In this document: positions 6,123 through 13,518 of the stretch, in pieces | Layout: each line of letters starts with the position of its first letter | How positions within the stretch are numbered: the first letter of the stretch is position 1 | From: a virus | Length of the DNA stretch: 21,170 nt | Direction: 5' to 3' (one strand) | Virus record (IMG/VR): IMGVR_UViG_3300010151_000238 | Location: 1 to 21,170 of that record | Translations under genes and position numbers: made by a program | Notes under the pieces: model-generated | What the model saw: only the letters and a program-made list of their open reading frames with translations | Databases searched by the model: none | Told to the model about the DNA's origin: nothing

Positions 6123-7376
6123 ATGCCCGTGCCACAACTTAAACCAGTTTCCACTGTAAGTACTGCCGTTTTGCCTGTTACCGGGACTGCTGGAAACGTC
6201 GCCGCTGAACTTCCCTTTACAGTTTACAGCGGAGTCGATGCCTTTCTTAGCGGCGCTGCTGATCAAGTCGCCTATGTTTATAAAAAGCTCGGCGGCGATG
6301 TCTTAGATATTGAAATAAAAGAAGGCAATGTATATGCTTCCTATCAAGAAGCGGTTTTAGAATATTCTTATCTTATAAATTCCCATCAGGCTAAAAATGT
6401 TTTATCAGATATGTTGGGCGCTGCAACTTCTTCTTTCGATGAGGATGGAGAGGTATCAGCAGGCGCGTCGGATGCATCAAGAGATTTTCCCAACTTTGGT
6501 TTTGGTTATGCTCGCCGAGTCGCAGAAGGTATTTCCACAGAAGCCGGGGTGGGAGGATTTCAAACTCATTATTCGGCAAGTTTTAAGTTGATAAGTAATC
6601 AACAAGAATATAATCTTCAGGAAATCGTGCAAAATAGTAGTTCGGTTTCTACGGTTGATTTTTACAATAAAATTAATAATACAAAAGTTCTTATTCGGGA
6701 TGTCTATTATAAAAGCCCCAGCGTTATGTGGAGATTTTTTGGGTATTATGGCGGCTTGAATGTGGTCGGCAATCTTTCAACTTATGGACAATTCGCCGAT
6801 GATAGCACTTATCAAGTTATTCCCACATGGCAAAATCGCTTACAAGCGATGGCTTTTGAAGATAGTGTTAATGTTCGCTTTTCCCACTATTCTTATGAAC
6901 TTCAAAATAATTATTTAAAGGTTTATCCACCTCCCGGTGATAGTGTTGACGCTGACGACACCATTTGGTTTACATTTACGGTAGAAGAAGATGCCAACAC
7001 AGTGGACACCACGCGCTTGCGCGGGGTAAAGGGCGTTAATAATATGAACACTCTTCCATTTGCTAATATTCCGTATGATAATATTAATTCTGTGGGTAAA
7101 CAGTGGATTCGCCGTTACGCGCTAGCGTTATGTAAAGAAATACTGGGGCAAGTGCGTTCCAAGTTTTCCACTATTCCTATTCCAAACGACAGTGTAACCC
7201 TTAACGGCGACGCCTTGATTAGTCAAGCTCGCGAAGAGCAAGATAAATTAAAAACTGAGTTGAAAGAACTCTTAGACGCTTTAACTTACGGAGCCTTAGC
7301 CGAAGGAGATGCGGAAATTGTAGATGCAACCAGCAAAGTTTTTCAGCAAGTTCCCACTCCGATTTTTGTGGGATAA
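6123..7376 (+). CDS. Putative neck/head-tail connector structural protein
   Basis: From ATG 6123 this is a 417-residue protein. A GTG at 6105 would add six residues but overlaps the ribosome binding site GAGAGGA. A conserved-looking N-terminal block (YVYKKLGGDVLDIEIKEGNVY, then EAVLEYSYLINSHQAKNVLS) spans about residues 53-97. A Tyr-rich beta-type middle follows. The C-terminus is helical (KQWIRRYALALCKEILGQVR then TLNGDALISQAREEQDKL, about 330-385). I recognise this pattern from structural proteins of uncultivated myoviruses lying between the capsid and sheath genes. That position matches the neck and head-closure proteins (roles of T4 gp13/gp14). The exact equivalence is not shown by sequence. 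Confidence 0.75.
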   Translation: MPVPQLKPVSTVSTAVLPVTGTAGNVAAELPFTVYSGVDAFLSGAADQVAYVYKKLGGDVLDIEIKEGNVYASYQEAVLEYSYLINSHQAKNVLSDMLGAATSSFDEDGEVSAGASDASRDFPNFGFGYARRVAEGISTEAGVGGFQTHYSASFKLISNQQEYNLQEIVQNSSSVSTVDFYNKINNTKVLIRDVYYKSPSVMWRFFGYYGGLNVVGNLSTYGQFADDSTYQVIPTWQNRLQAMAFEDSVNVRFSHYSYELQNNYLKVYPPPGDSVDADDTIWFTFTVEEDANTVDTTRLRGVKGVNNMNTLPFANIPYDNINSVGKQWIRRYALALCKEILGQVRSKFSTIPIPNDSVTLNGDALISQAREEQDKLKTELKELLDALTYGALAEGDAEIVDATSKVFQQVPTPIFVG

Positions 7377-7381
7377 AATGA

Positions 7382-7861
7382 ATGGCAAAGTTTACTAGAC
7401 CACCAGCCCCACCACCACCGCTCTTTGTCGGAGACAAAGAAAGAAAGCTGGTTCGTCAAGTAAACACAGAACTCATTGAAAACGTTATTGGGCAGCAAAT
7501 CGCATATTACGCCATTGATTTAGAAACTTCAAACTTTCATCCTATTTATGGAGAAAGTAAAGAAAAAAGTTTTTTGCCCCCAGTGAGAGTGTACGCAAGA
7601 GTTGAAACACAGCCTTCCGAAATTCTCCAAAATAAGACGGGCATCGATCGCCTGCAAAAAATTAATGTTTATTTCCATCGTAAAAGATTAACAGAGGATC
7701 AAAAGCTGGTGGTCCGTATCGGGGATTTTGTTTATTATGATGGTGATTTTTATGAAATAGTCGAAACCCGAGGATCTAAAAGATTGTTTGGGCAAGACGG
7801 ACAAAAGTATGAGATTTCGGCTACATGTATAAAGGCGCGGGAGAATTTGTTCGATGGTTGA
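7382..7861 (+). CDS. Putative head-completion/neck protein
   Basis: A 159-residue protein starting at ATG 7382, five bases after the preceding stop; an earlier ATG at 7378 is followed by a stop after six codons. A Pro-rich start (RPPAPPPPLFVGDKERK) leads into a helix (LVRQVNTELIENVIGQQIAYY) and a beta-rich body (LPPVRVYARVE, INVYFHRKRLTEDQKLVVRI). The final strands are GDFVYYDGDFYEIVE and YEISATCIKARENLF. A small beta protein at this place, with a GDxVxYDGxxYEI pattern, resembles phage head-completion or stopper proteins that bridge portal and tail. It overlaps the next gene by 8 bases. The role is inferred from position and fold impression. Confidence 0.7.
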   Translation: MAKFTRPPAPPPPLFVGDKERKLVRQVNTELIENVIGQQIAYYAIDLETSNFHPIYGESKEKSFLPPVRVYARVETQPSEILQNKTGIDRLQKINVYFHRKRLTEDQKLVVRIGDFVYYDGDFYEIVETRGSKRLFGQDGQKYEISATCIKARENLFDG

Positions 7862-8657
7862 ATTAAAGGAACAGCCCTTTGTAGAGTCTTCGATAGAAAC
7901 GATGGACACCGCAGTCTTTAATTACGTCGATACCCAATTAAATCTTTATACCACTCGTAATGGTGAAAGCGAAAAAGTTCCTGTACTCTGGTCGTCTGCG
8001 GAACGTGCGTATCAAATCAAGAAAAATAAAGAGTTGCGTGATAATCGGGAAACACTTATATATCCGTTGATAACTGTGTATCGGGAATCGATAGCCAAAG
8101 ATATTGATGGATTTCCGTTTACTCCCGGCAATAATTCTTTTGCGATAGCCCGAAGAATAATGCCATTTAATACACGAAAATTTGCCAATGCTACCGCGAA
8201 GAAAAGATTTAAGGTAAGTAATGAAAAGTTTGATAATAAAAAGGTAGTATATGAAACACTCTATTCCGAAAATGTTACGGCTGTTGTGGCAAAATATAAT
8301 ATTCTTATTCGAACAAGCTATTTAACGGACATGAACCAGATTTTAAATGGGTTTTTAACAGCAAACAATTATCGGGATATCAAGGTAGAAAATGAAGGTC
8401 ATGCTTATTATATGACTTTTCCTAATGAGTTTTCTTTTGATAAGGTCTCGGAGACATTAGATTCGGGGGAAAGATATTTTGACACCTCATTTATCATTAC
8501 AACACGCGGCGCTCTTTTTCCACGCCCAGAAAATATAGAGGATGCCGTACTTAAAACTTCTCAAAACGCGGTCATTATAAAGTTTAACAAGGAAAGAACA
8601 ATTGTGGGCGAAGTCCCGACTATCAGAAAAGGCGCAAAATCATTTGTTGAGGATTAG
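7854..8657 (+). CDS. Putative tail-completion/neck structural protein
   Basis: A 267-residue protein overlapping the preceding gene by 8 bases. Near the start is MDTAVFNYVDTQLNLYTTRN, then VPVLWSSAERAYQIKKNKEL and a strand-rich region (LIYPLITVYRESIAKD). A core with VAKYNILIRTSYLTDMNQIL and YRDIKVENEGHAYYMTF follows, then SGERYFDTSFIITTRGALFP near the end. I associate this pattern with uncultivated T4-like phages, where it lies just before the sheath gene. The expected function there is tail completion or tail-to-neck joining (roles of T4 gp15 or gp3). There is no signal peptide, membrane segment or enzymatic motif. An ACTATTTAT promoter follows the stop, so this gene closes the neck unit. 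Confidence 0.7.
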   Translation: MVELKEQPFVESSIETMDTAVFNYVDTQLNLYTTRNGESEKVPVLWSSAERAYQIKKNKELRDNRETLIYPLITVYRESIAKDIDGFPFTPGNNSFAIARRIMPFNTRKFANATAKKRFKVSNEKFDNKKVVYETLYSENVTAVVAKYNILIRTSYLTDMNQILNGFLTANNYRDIKVENEGHAYYMTFPNEFSFDKVSETLDSGERYFDTSFIITTRGALFPRPENIEDAVLKTSQNAVIIKFNKERTIVGEVPTIRKGAKSFVED

Positions 8658-8679
8658 CTTTCTTTTCAAAGGAGTTGTT

Positions 8680-8688
8680 ACTATTTAT
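8680..8688 (+). promoter_or_regulatory. ACTATTTAT element, candidate late promoter (copy 4)
   Basis: This exact 9-mer lies in the 58-base gap before the sheath gene, 27 bases clear of its ATG. The ribosome binding site AGGAG follows. No convincing terminator hairpin lies in this gap, so upstream transcription probably runs through it. Confidence 0.6.
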
Positions 8689-8715
8689 AAGTGATATTCT
8701 AGGAGTGATTAAACG

Positions 8716-11556
8716 ATGTCAGTAAAAAAGTTCAAATTTGTATCTCCCGGCGTTTTTATCAATGAGATTGATAACTCCGAACTACCAACTGTTCCTGCAC
8801 CTGAAGGACCAACCATTATTGGTCGTTCGTTGAGAGGACCGGCGATGAGACCCGTGGAGGTCGAATCGATGGAAGAGTTCGTTACAGTCTTTGGTCCCCC
8901 CATCAATGGCTCAGAAAACGTGGATGCTTTCAGACATCCTGAGTTCGGTGCGCCAACCTATGGTGGCTATGCGGCTGAAGCGTGGTTGAGAAATAGTTCC
9001 ACAATAAACTTTGTTCGCTTGTTGGGTCGCCAAGATGAGAATTATACCGTTGGCAGCGGCGAAGCCGGATGGAAACTTGCTGATTTTTCTGCCACAGGCG
9101 GCGGCGCATACGGTTTGTATGTTTTTAACTCTGGATCTGGCGGCACGCACGAAGGTACGCTGGGCGCAATTTTTTACTGTGATGATGATACTTATGTTGA
9201 GCTTAGTGGCACGGTTGAAGACGCCCACGGCGTCGGTGCCGATAGCGCTTTGACCGGTGCGTGTGCCCTTGTAAAGACTACTAACAATGAAGCCACTGTG
9301 CGTATTGTTGGCGGTCTTGGTACAATTGAGACTGCGTGTGGCTTTGACCGTACTTCTAGAAGGTATATCCGGTCAACTTTTAATACCAATCCCACTAAAA
9401 CCACTACGGGCATTACGCCCACTGCTGATCGACAAGATTATTTTTTAGGTGAGACATTCGACCGCGCCATTGAATCAGTTATAACGGGTACAAGCAACAT
9501 CGCCTTCGCGATGGTTGTTCCCCTTGATAAAGGCAGCACCGGAGACGGCGCAAATTTCGGTAAGGGATTTGTGGATTGTCAAACGGGCTGGGTTATTTCT
9601 CAAGATAAACTTGGCTCGACCGGCAGTTTCAATCCCACCCTAGCCGCGAGCGTAACCAAGCTATTTAAATTTCATGGCTTACAAACAGGACAGTATGACC
9701 AAGGAGCAGTGAAGATTTCCATTGAAAACATCATGCCCGCAAAGAATCCGGCTGGCTTTGGCACATTCAATGTTGTGGTTCGCAGGTTGCGTGATAACGA
9801 TGCAAAGGTTCAAGAAGTTGAAAGGTATAACTCTCTTACACTTAATCCTAACTCTCCCAACTATGTGGCTACCCAGATCGGCGACCGATACATTTCGTGG
9901 GACAATGATTCCAGAGTATACAAAGAATACGGACAATATGAAAATCGTTCACGTTATTTCCGTGTCGAAATGGCACAAGTGGTAGATGACGGTGCGCTGG
10001 ACAATATCTTGTTGCCCTATGGTTATTACGGACCTCAGAAATACAGAAACATTACTTTGGGTTCAGGTTCGACTCTCGGTGCGGCTGATTTTGCTGTCGG
10101 CACCGCATCGTTGCCCGATGGCGCTAACCCGAACTTGGGCACCGGTAGCGGTGTTGATTCGAGACCATATGGCGGCGTCGGCGATTGGTTGCTTCCCTAC
10201 GGAGCTACCTGTTCCATTTCCATGCCATCAGTCCCCTTACGAACATCAACCGCAACGGGTGATGTTTCCAGCCCACAGGCAGCTTATTTTGGCATTACGA
10301 CTACGCGGGGTTCAGGCTCTTCAACTTATGATGACTCTATTCCAGCCTTCTTGCGTACTAAGCCTGTTAACATTGATAGTTTTGCAGAAGGAACGCTCAC
10401 GCAGTTTTCACATGTGTTTACCCTTGATGATCTTGTTGTCTCAAATGGAAATATGACCTATTCAAGTGGGTCGAGGGTCGGCGGCACTTCACTTACTGCG
10501 AAGAGCGGCAGTTACTCTATCCTTACTGGTACGCTGTCTCCAAAGGGATTCACGATGCCACTCTTTGGTGGGTTTGATGGTCTGGATATCACAGAAAAAG
10601 ATCCCTTTGCCAATAGAAACACCACTGGTGAAACAGAGCGAAGCAGCTATGCTTATCACTCATTAACAGTGGCAATGGACTCTATTAGAGATCGTGAAGT
10701 CGTACTGACCAATGTCATTACAGCCCCGGCTATTACAACTGCTGGTCTAACCAATAAAATGTTAGATATAGCAGAGGATCGAGGAGACTGCTTGGCAGTC
10801 ATTGATTTAGCTGGCGGGTTCCAGCCTTCTTCGGAAAACGCATCTGCTCTTTCGGCAAGAATCGGTTCAGTAACAAACACGGTTAATAACTTAAATGCAC
10901 GCAATCTTAACACAAGTTTTGGATGTGCATTTTATCCTTGGGTTAGCATTAGCGATTCTTTTGGAGACGCTAATCTGTGGGTTCCCCCTTCAGTTGTAGC
11001 CCTTGGTGCATTCTCTTACACCGATAAGAATGCCGATCCTTGGTTCGCGCCTGCTGGTTTTACTCGCGGCGGCTTATCAAAGGGTGCCGGCGGCGTTCGC
11101 GTGGTAGGAGTTACGGATCGTTTGCGTTCGAAAGATCGAGATGATTTGTACGAGACTAACATTAATCCCATTGGAACTTTCCCGAATGAGGGGATTGTGA
11201 TTCTGGGGCAGAAAACCCTTCAAACCACACGTTCAGCACTGGATCGAATTAATGTTCGTCGGTTGCTGATCTACACCAAGAGACAAATCACAGCGGTGGC
11301 AAACAATCTATTGTTTGAGCAAAATGTCCCAGAGACTTGGAAGAAATTTACTGGTTTAGCCGAACCAATCCTCCGAGATATCCAAGCTGGATTTGGTTTA
11401 GAAGATTACAGGCTGATTTTAGATGAAACTACAACCACACCAGAGCTTCGTGATAGAAATATTATGTATGCCAAGATTTTCTTAAAACCGGCTAAATCAA
11501 TTGAGTTCATTGCTTTGGACTTTATCATTACTAACTCGGCAGCGACATTTGAGTAA
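8716..11556 (+). CDS. 18: Contractile tail sheath protein, T4 gp18-like
   Basis: A 946-residue tail sheath subunit. The N-terminus has the signature FVSPGVFINEIDNSELPTV and GPTIIGRSLRGPAMRPVEV (about residues 8-60). The C-terminal domain has RLRSKDRDDLYETNINPIGT, ILGQKTLQTTRSALDRINVR and a helical end with ILRDIQAGFGLEDYRLILDE. These ends form the conserved sheath core, whose arms interlock in extended and contracted states. T4 gp18 is 659 residues, so about 290 extra residues lie mostly in a Gly/Ser/Thr-rich middle (about 120-620), probably as surface domains. Polymerised around the tube, it contracts to drive DNA injection. The ribosome binding site is AGGAG before ATG 8716. The tube gene follows 18 bases after the stop. 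Confidence 0.94.
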   Translation: MSVKKFKFVSPGVFINEIDNSELPTVPAPEGPTIIGRSLRGPAMRPVEVESMEEFVTVFGPPINGSENVDAFRHPEFGAPTYGGYAAEAWLRNSSTINFVRLLGRQDENYTVGSGEAGWKLADFSATGGGAYGLYVFNSGSGGTHEGTLGAIFYCDDDTYVELSGTVEDAHGVGADSALTGACALVKTTNNEATVRIVGGLGTIETACGFDRTSRRYIRSTFNTNPTKTTTGITPTADRQDYFLGETFDRAIESVITGTSNIAFAMVVPLDKGSTGDGANFGKGFVDCQTGWVISQDKLGSTGSFNPTLAASVTKLFKFHGLQTGQYDQGAVKISIENIMPAKNPAGFGTFNVVVRRLRDNDAKVQEVERYNSLTLNPNSPNYVATQIGDRYISWDNDSRVYKEYGQYENRSRYFRVEMAQVVDDGALDNILLPYGYYGPQKYRNITLGSGSTLGAADFAVGTASLPDGANPNLGTGSGVDSRPYGGVGDWLLPYGATCSISMPSVPLRTSTATGDVSSPQAAYFGITTTRGSGSSTYDDSIPAFLRTKPVNIDSFAEGTLTQFSHVFTLDDLVVSNGNMTYSSGSRVGGTSLTAKSGSYSILTGTLSPKGFTMPLFGGFDGLDITEKDPFANRNTTGETERSSYAYHSLTVAMDSIRDREVVLTNVITAPAITTAGLTNKMLDIAEDRGDCLAVIDLAGGFQPSSENASALSARIGSVTNTVNNLNARNLNTSFGCAFYPWVSISDSFGDANLWVPPSVVALGAFSYTDKNADPWFAPAGFTRGGLSKGAGGVRVVGVTDRLRSKDRDDLYETNINPIGTFPNEGIVILGQKTLQTTRSALDRINVRRLLIYTKRQITAVANNLLFEQNVPETWKKFTGLAEPILRDIQAGFGLEDYRLILDETTTTPELRDRNIMYAKIFLKPAKSIEFIALDFIITNSAATFE

Positions 11557-11574
11557 TAAGGAGATTTAAAAATT

Positions 11575-12087
11575 ATGTCAGAATTTTGGACGTCACCCCA
11601 ATTAGAACCAAAGAAAAGTTATCAGTATACTGTTGCGTTTGAAAACATCGGCAGTTTTTTGATCAAGGGTGCCACTTTACCAGCGGTTGAGATAGGAACA
11701 ATCGAAGCAGATTATACTCAGTATAAGTTTTATTATCCCGGTAAAATGTCATGGTCACCTGTTGAGTTTACCATTTATGACGTGGCTGGACCACAGTCGG
11801 TGGCAAAGAAACTCCAAAGTATTTTAGGCAAGGTTGGTGTTAAGATGCCTGTTAACTCCAACGATCAGGCTACAATGTCTAAAATGGGCTTCGCCGACAA
11901 GTTGGGAGATATAAAGATTACTCAACTTGGTACAGGCGGCGCAAGCGATCCGCAGGGTACTTGGACATTAGTCAATCCCATTATCACCAGTGTAAACTAT
12001 GGCACGCAGGGCTATTCAGAAGAAAGCCTTATCGAAGTTACAGTTGGAGTTCAATATGATTGGGCTAATTATGAAGCTGGTGCATAA
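11575..12087 (+). CDS. 19: Tail tube protein, T4 gp19-like
   Basis: A 170-residue tail tube subunit (T4 gp19 is 163). The sequence shows YQYTVAFENIGSFLIKGATL, a Pro and acidic turn, FYYPGKMSWSPVEFTIYDV, and a C-terminal GTQGYSEESLIEVTVGVQYD, consistent with the beta-barrel tube fold of the phage T4 gp19 family. Hexameric rings stack to form the channel inside the sheath. Its place directly after the sheath gene with AAGGAGA upstream is the standard sheath-tube order. Nothing odd is seen in length or composition. Confidence 0.92.
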   Translation: MSEFWTSPQLEPKKSYQYTVAFENIGSFLIKGATLPAVEIGTIEADYTQYKFYYPGKMSWSPVEFTIYDVAGPQSVAKKLQSILGKVGVKMPVNSNDQATMSKMGFADKLGDIKITQLGTGGASDPQGTWTLVNPIITSVNYGTQGYSEESLIEVTVGVQYDWANYEAGA

Positions 12088-12106
12088 AACATAAAATAGA
12101 GGTTAC

Positions 12107-12958
12107 ATGAGAAATGAAGAAAGGCTCGGTACAAGCCAACAAGAAACAAATCGTTCTACCAATTCTACCACTCCCCCCCAACAAATACAAAATTTATTAA
12201 ATTTTCCGACCAGCACGGAATTTGTAGATCTTCCCTCTCGCGGGGAATTTTATGCTGAAGATCATCCTTTACACGGGCAAAAACAGCTTGAAATGAAGGT
12301 GATGACGACAAAAGAAGAAGACATTCTTCTTAATGCCAATTATATTAGAAATGGTGTCGTGATTGACAAGCTCTTAAGAAGCTTGATGGTTGACAAATCC
12401 ATTAAGTTGGACGACCTTCTCATTGGGGATAAAAATGCCCTAGTGTTTGCAGCAAGAGCGTCCGGTTTGGGGCATCTTTATACTGCTAAGGTGAAGTGTT
12501 CAAAATGCGACGAATCTACAGAGGTGGAACATGATTTAAGTGATTTGGCTACCAAAGACGCAAACACCGTTGATTGGATATCTCCAACAGAATCTGGCAC
12601 TTTTGTAGTAGATTTACCCAAATCTAAGTTGAAGGTGGAGTTTAAGCTGTTAACAGGAAGAGAGGAAAAAGATATAGACATAACGGTGGCTAAACGCAAG
12701 AAACATCGATTGCCCGTCAATCATCTTTTGATTCGGCTACAGAAAATAATTCTGTCCATCAATGGAGTTTCTGATTCCTTTCAAATTTCTTCGTGTTTAG
12801 AAGCAATGCCCATTATGGATTCAAGGCGAATACGCTTGGCGTATGATCATGTACTTCCAGATATAGACACATCATTTGATTTTATGTGTCCATTCTGTGA
12901 TACAGAGCAGGAGGTAGGACTGCCCCTGACGGCAGACTTTTTTTGGGCTGACTCCTGA
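12107..12958 (+). CDS. 26: T4 gp26-like baseplate hub/tail assembly chaperone protein
   Basis: A 283-residue protein with a Gln/Thr-rich N-terminus. A conserved block follows: FVDLPSRGEFYAEDHPLHG (39-57), MTTKEEDILLNANYI, then LLRSLMVDKSIKLDDLLIGD (89-108). Two Cys pairs (CSKC at 131-134 and CPFC at 261-264) could bind a metal ion. The region TGREEKDI to LQKIILSINGVSDSF matches T4 gp26/baseplate-type proteins. The end LPLTADFFW is the usual family terminus. Members lie between the tube and tape measure genes, where tail assembly chaperones also sit. The last codons run through a T7 tract, after which another frame stays open for 67 codons, so a longer 346-residue form is likely. The ribosome binding site is AGAGG before ATG 12107. 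Confidence 0.85.
   Translation: MRNEERLGTSQQETNRSTNSTTPPQQIQNLLNFPTSTEFVDLPSRGEFYAEDHPLHGQKQLEMKVMTTKEEDILLNANYIRNGVVIDKLLRSLMVDKSIKLDDLLIGDKNALVFAARASGLGHLYTAKVKCSKCDESTEVEHDLSDLATKDANTVDWISPTESGTFVVDLPKSKLKVEFKLLTGREEKDIDITVAKRKKHRLPVNHLLIRLQKIILSINGVSDSFQISSCLEAMPIMDSRRIRLAYDHVLPDIDTSFDFMCPFCDTEQEVGLPLTADFFWADS
12938..12944 (+). promoter_or_regulatory. Probable recoding (frameshift) site, T7 run
   Basis: Seven T residues are read as TTT TTT TGG in the gp26-like frame, 12 bases before its stop. Dropping one T (+1) or re-reading two (-2) puts ribosomes on GGG CTG ACT, opening the downstream frame to 13148. Phe-tRNA can re-pair at every step of the run, and polymerase slippage is also possible. 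The site lies where lambda-type G/GT frameshifts occur, between tube and tape measure genes. A one-base homopolymer error would give the same picture. Confidence 0.6.
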
Positions 12959-13148
12959 GTATGGCAAGCAAGCCTATGAGATGCTTTTTTATCTCGTCTA
13001 TTATGGAGGAATAAGCTTCACAGAATCTTATAATTTTCCAATCGGTCTTAGGCGTTATATGTTTGACAGGCTTGTCAAAGAAATCAAAGAAAAAAACAAA
13101 GCCATAGAAAAAGCCAACAAACCGAAAGGTTCGCCTCGTTTTAGATGA
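12945..13148 (+). CDS. gp51-like frame, read as C-terminal extension of gp26-like protein
   Basis: This frame stays open from 12930 to the TGA at 13146-13148, and its reading begins with GLTPEYGKQAYEM after the T7 run. It encodes a hydrophobic-aromatic stretch (MLFYLVYYGGISFTESYNFP) followed by IGLRRYMFDRLVKEIKEKNK and a basic tail. I recognise the GG-x-SFTE-x-Y-x-x-P-x-x-LRR pattern from short proteins that follow gp26-like genes in many myoviruses, comparable in position to T4 gp51. The only upstream ATG in this frame (12981) has no ribosome binding site, so fusion by frameshift (279 + 67 = 346 residues) is preferred over a separate 55-residue product. It probably assists hub or tape measure assembly. 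Its stop lies inside the terminator hairpin. Confidence 0.7.
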   Translation, partial: GLTPEYGKQAYEMLFYLVYYGGISFTESYNFPIGLRRYMFDRLVKEIKEKNKAIEKANKPKGSPRFR

Positions 13149-13163
13149 GGGGAACTTTTTTTT
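13128..13163 (+). terminator. Intrinsic terminator after the gp26/gp51-like frames
   Basis: The arms 13128-13137 and 13147-13156 pair as a 10-position stem with one G-G mismatch and one G-U pair, around a nine-base loop. The 3' arm runs into eight T residues (13156-13163). The upstream stop codon (13146-13148) lies at the loop edge. The next ACTATTTAT copy starts four bases later. Confidence 0.8.
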
Positions 13164-13166
13164 GTG

Positions 13167-13175
13167 ACTATTTAT
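13167..13175 (+). promoter_or_regulatory. ACTATTTAT element, candidate late promoter (copy 5)
   Basis: This exact 9-mer lies three bases after the T run of the terminator and 19 bases clear of the ATG at 13195, with the ribosome binding site AGAGAGG between. It is the second terminator-then-element arrangement in the window. Confidence 0.65.
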
Positions 13176-13194
13176 TGGAAGAGAGGTACTACAA

Positions 13195-13512
13195 ATGGAC
13201 GAACCCACAGTTATTAATTTAAATGAACAAAGAATTGACGAATCTTGGATGAGACAATTCGGCACCCAAGTAAAATACATGATCGACCAAATGGGATTTG
13301 GCGGGATGGTCGGAGGCTCTAACCTCAGTATTCGAGGAATGCCTTCCCAAATTCAAAGCTTCGCGGGCGCTCTTATGGGCGAACGAGCGCATATGCAAGC
13401 CGCGACACGCTATGGTTTGACCGATCCCAAGACTTACGCAAGTCGATTGAAACTCGACCGAGCCGTAAAAAACTTTGAGAGAGCCACAGGAATCAAATAT
13501 CCAGTAGGATAA
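13195..13512 (+). CDS. Small conserved phage protein preceding the tape measure gene
   Basis: A 105-residue protein. It has a Gly/Met-rich stretch (MIDQMGFGGMVGGSNLSIRG), then MPSQIQSFAGALMGERAHMQ and the C-terminal helix TYASRLKLDRAVKNFERATG ending in IKYPVG. I associate the block (IRG-x-PSQIQSFA ... DPKTYASRLKLDRAVKNFERATGIK) with short conserved proteins just ahead of tape measure genes in uncultivated myoviruses; no function is known to me. It is first in its transcription unit, and the tape measure ATG follows six bases after the stop. A chaperone or tail-tip partner of the tape measure is a guess based on position. Confidence 0.8.
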   Translation: MDEPTVINLNEQRIDESWMRQFGTQVKYMIDQMGFGGMVGGSNLSIRGMPSQIQSFAGALMGERAHMQAATRYGLTDPKTYASRLKLDRAVKNFERATGIKYPVG

Positions 13513-13518
13513 TAAACA

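Noticed and set aside
7541-7549. CCTATTTAT, a one-base variant of the late element
   Set aside because: Lies inside a coding sequence away from any start codon; probably chance.
9722-10666. Plus-strand frames of 66-156 codons within the sheath gene in another frame
   Set aside because: Composition is unlike a folded protein, they lack ribosome binding sites and they lie wholly inside the well-supported sheath gene.
12961-13014. ATG at 12961 just after the gp26-like stop, opening a 17-codon frame
   Set aside because: It is short, in a third frame, and overlaps the better-supported gp51-like frame.
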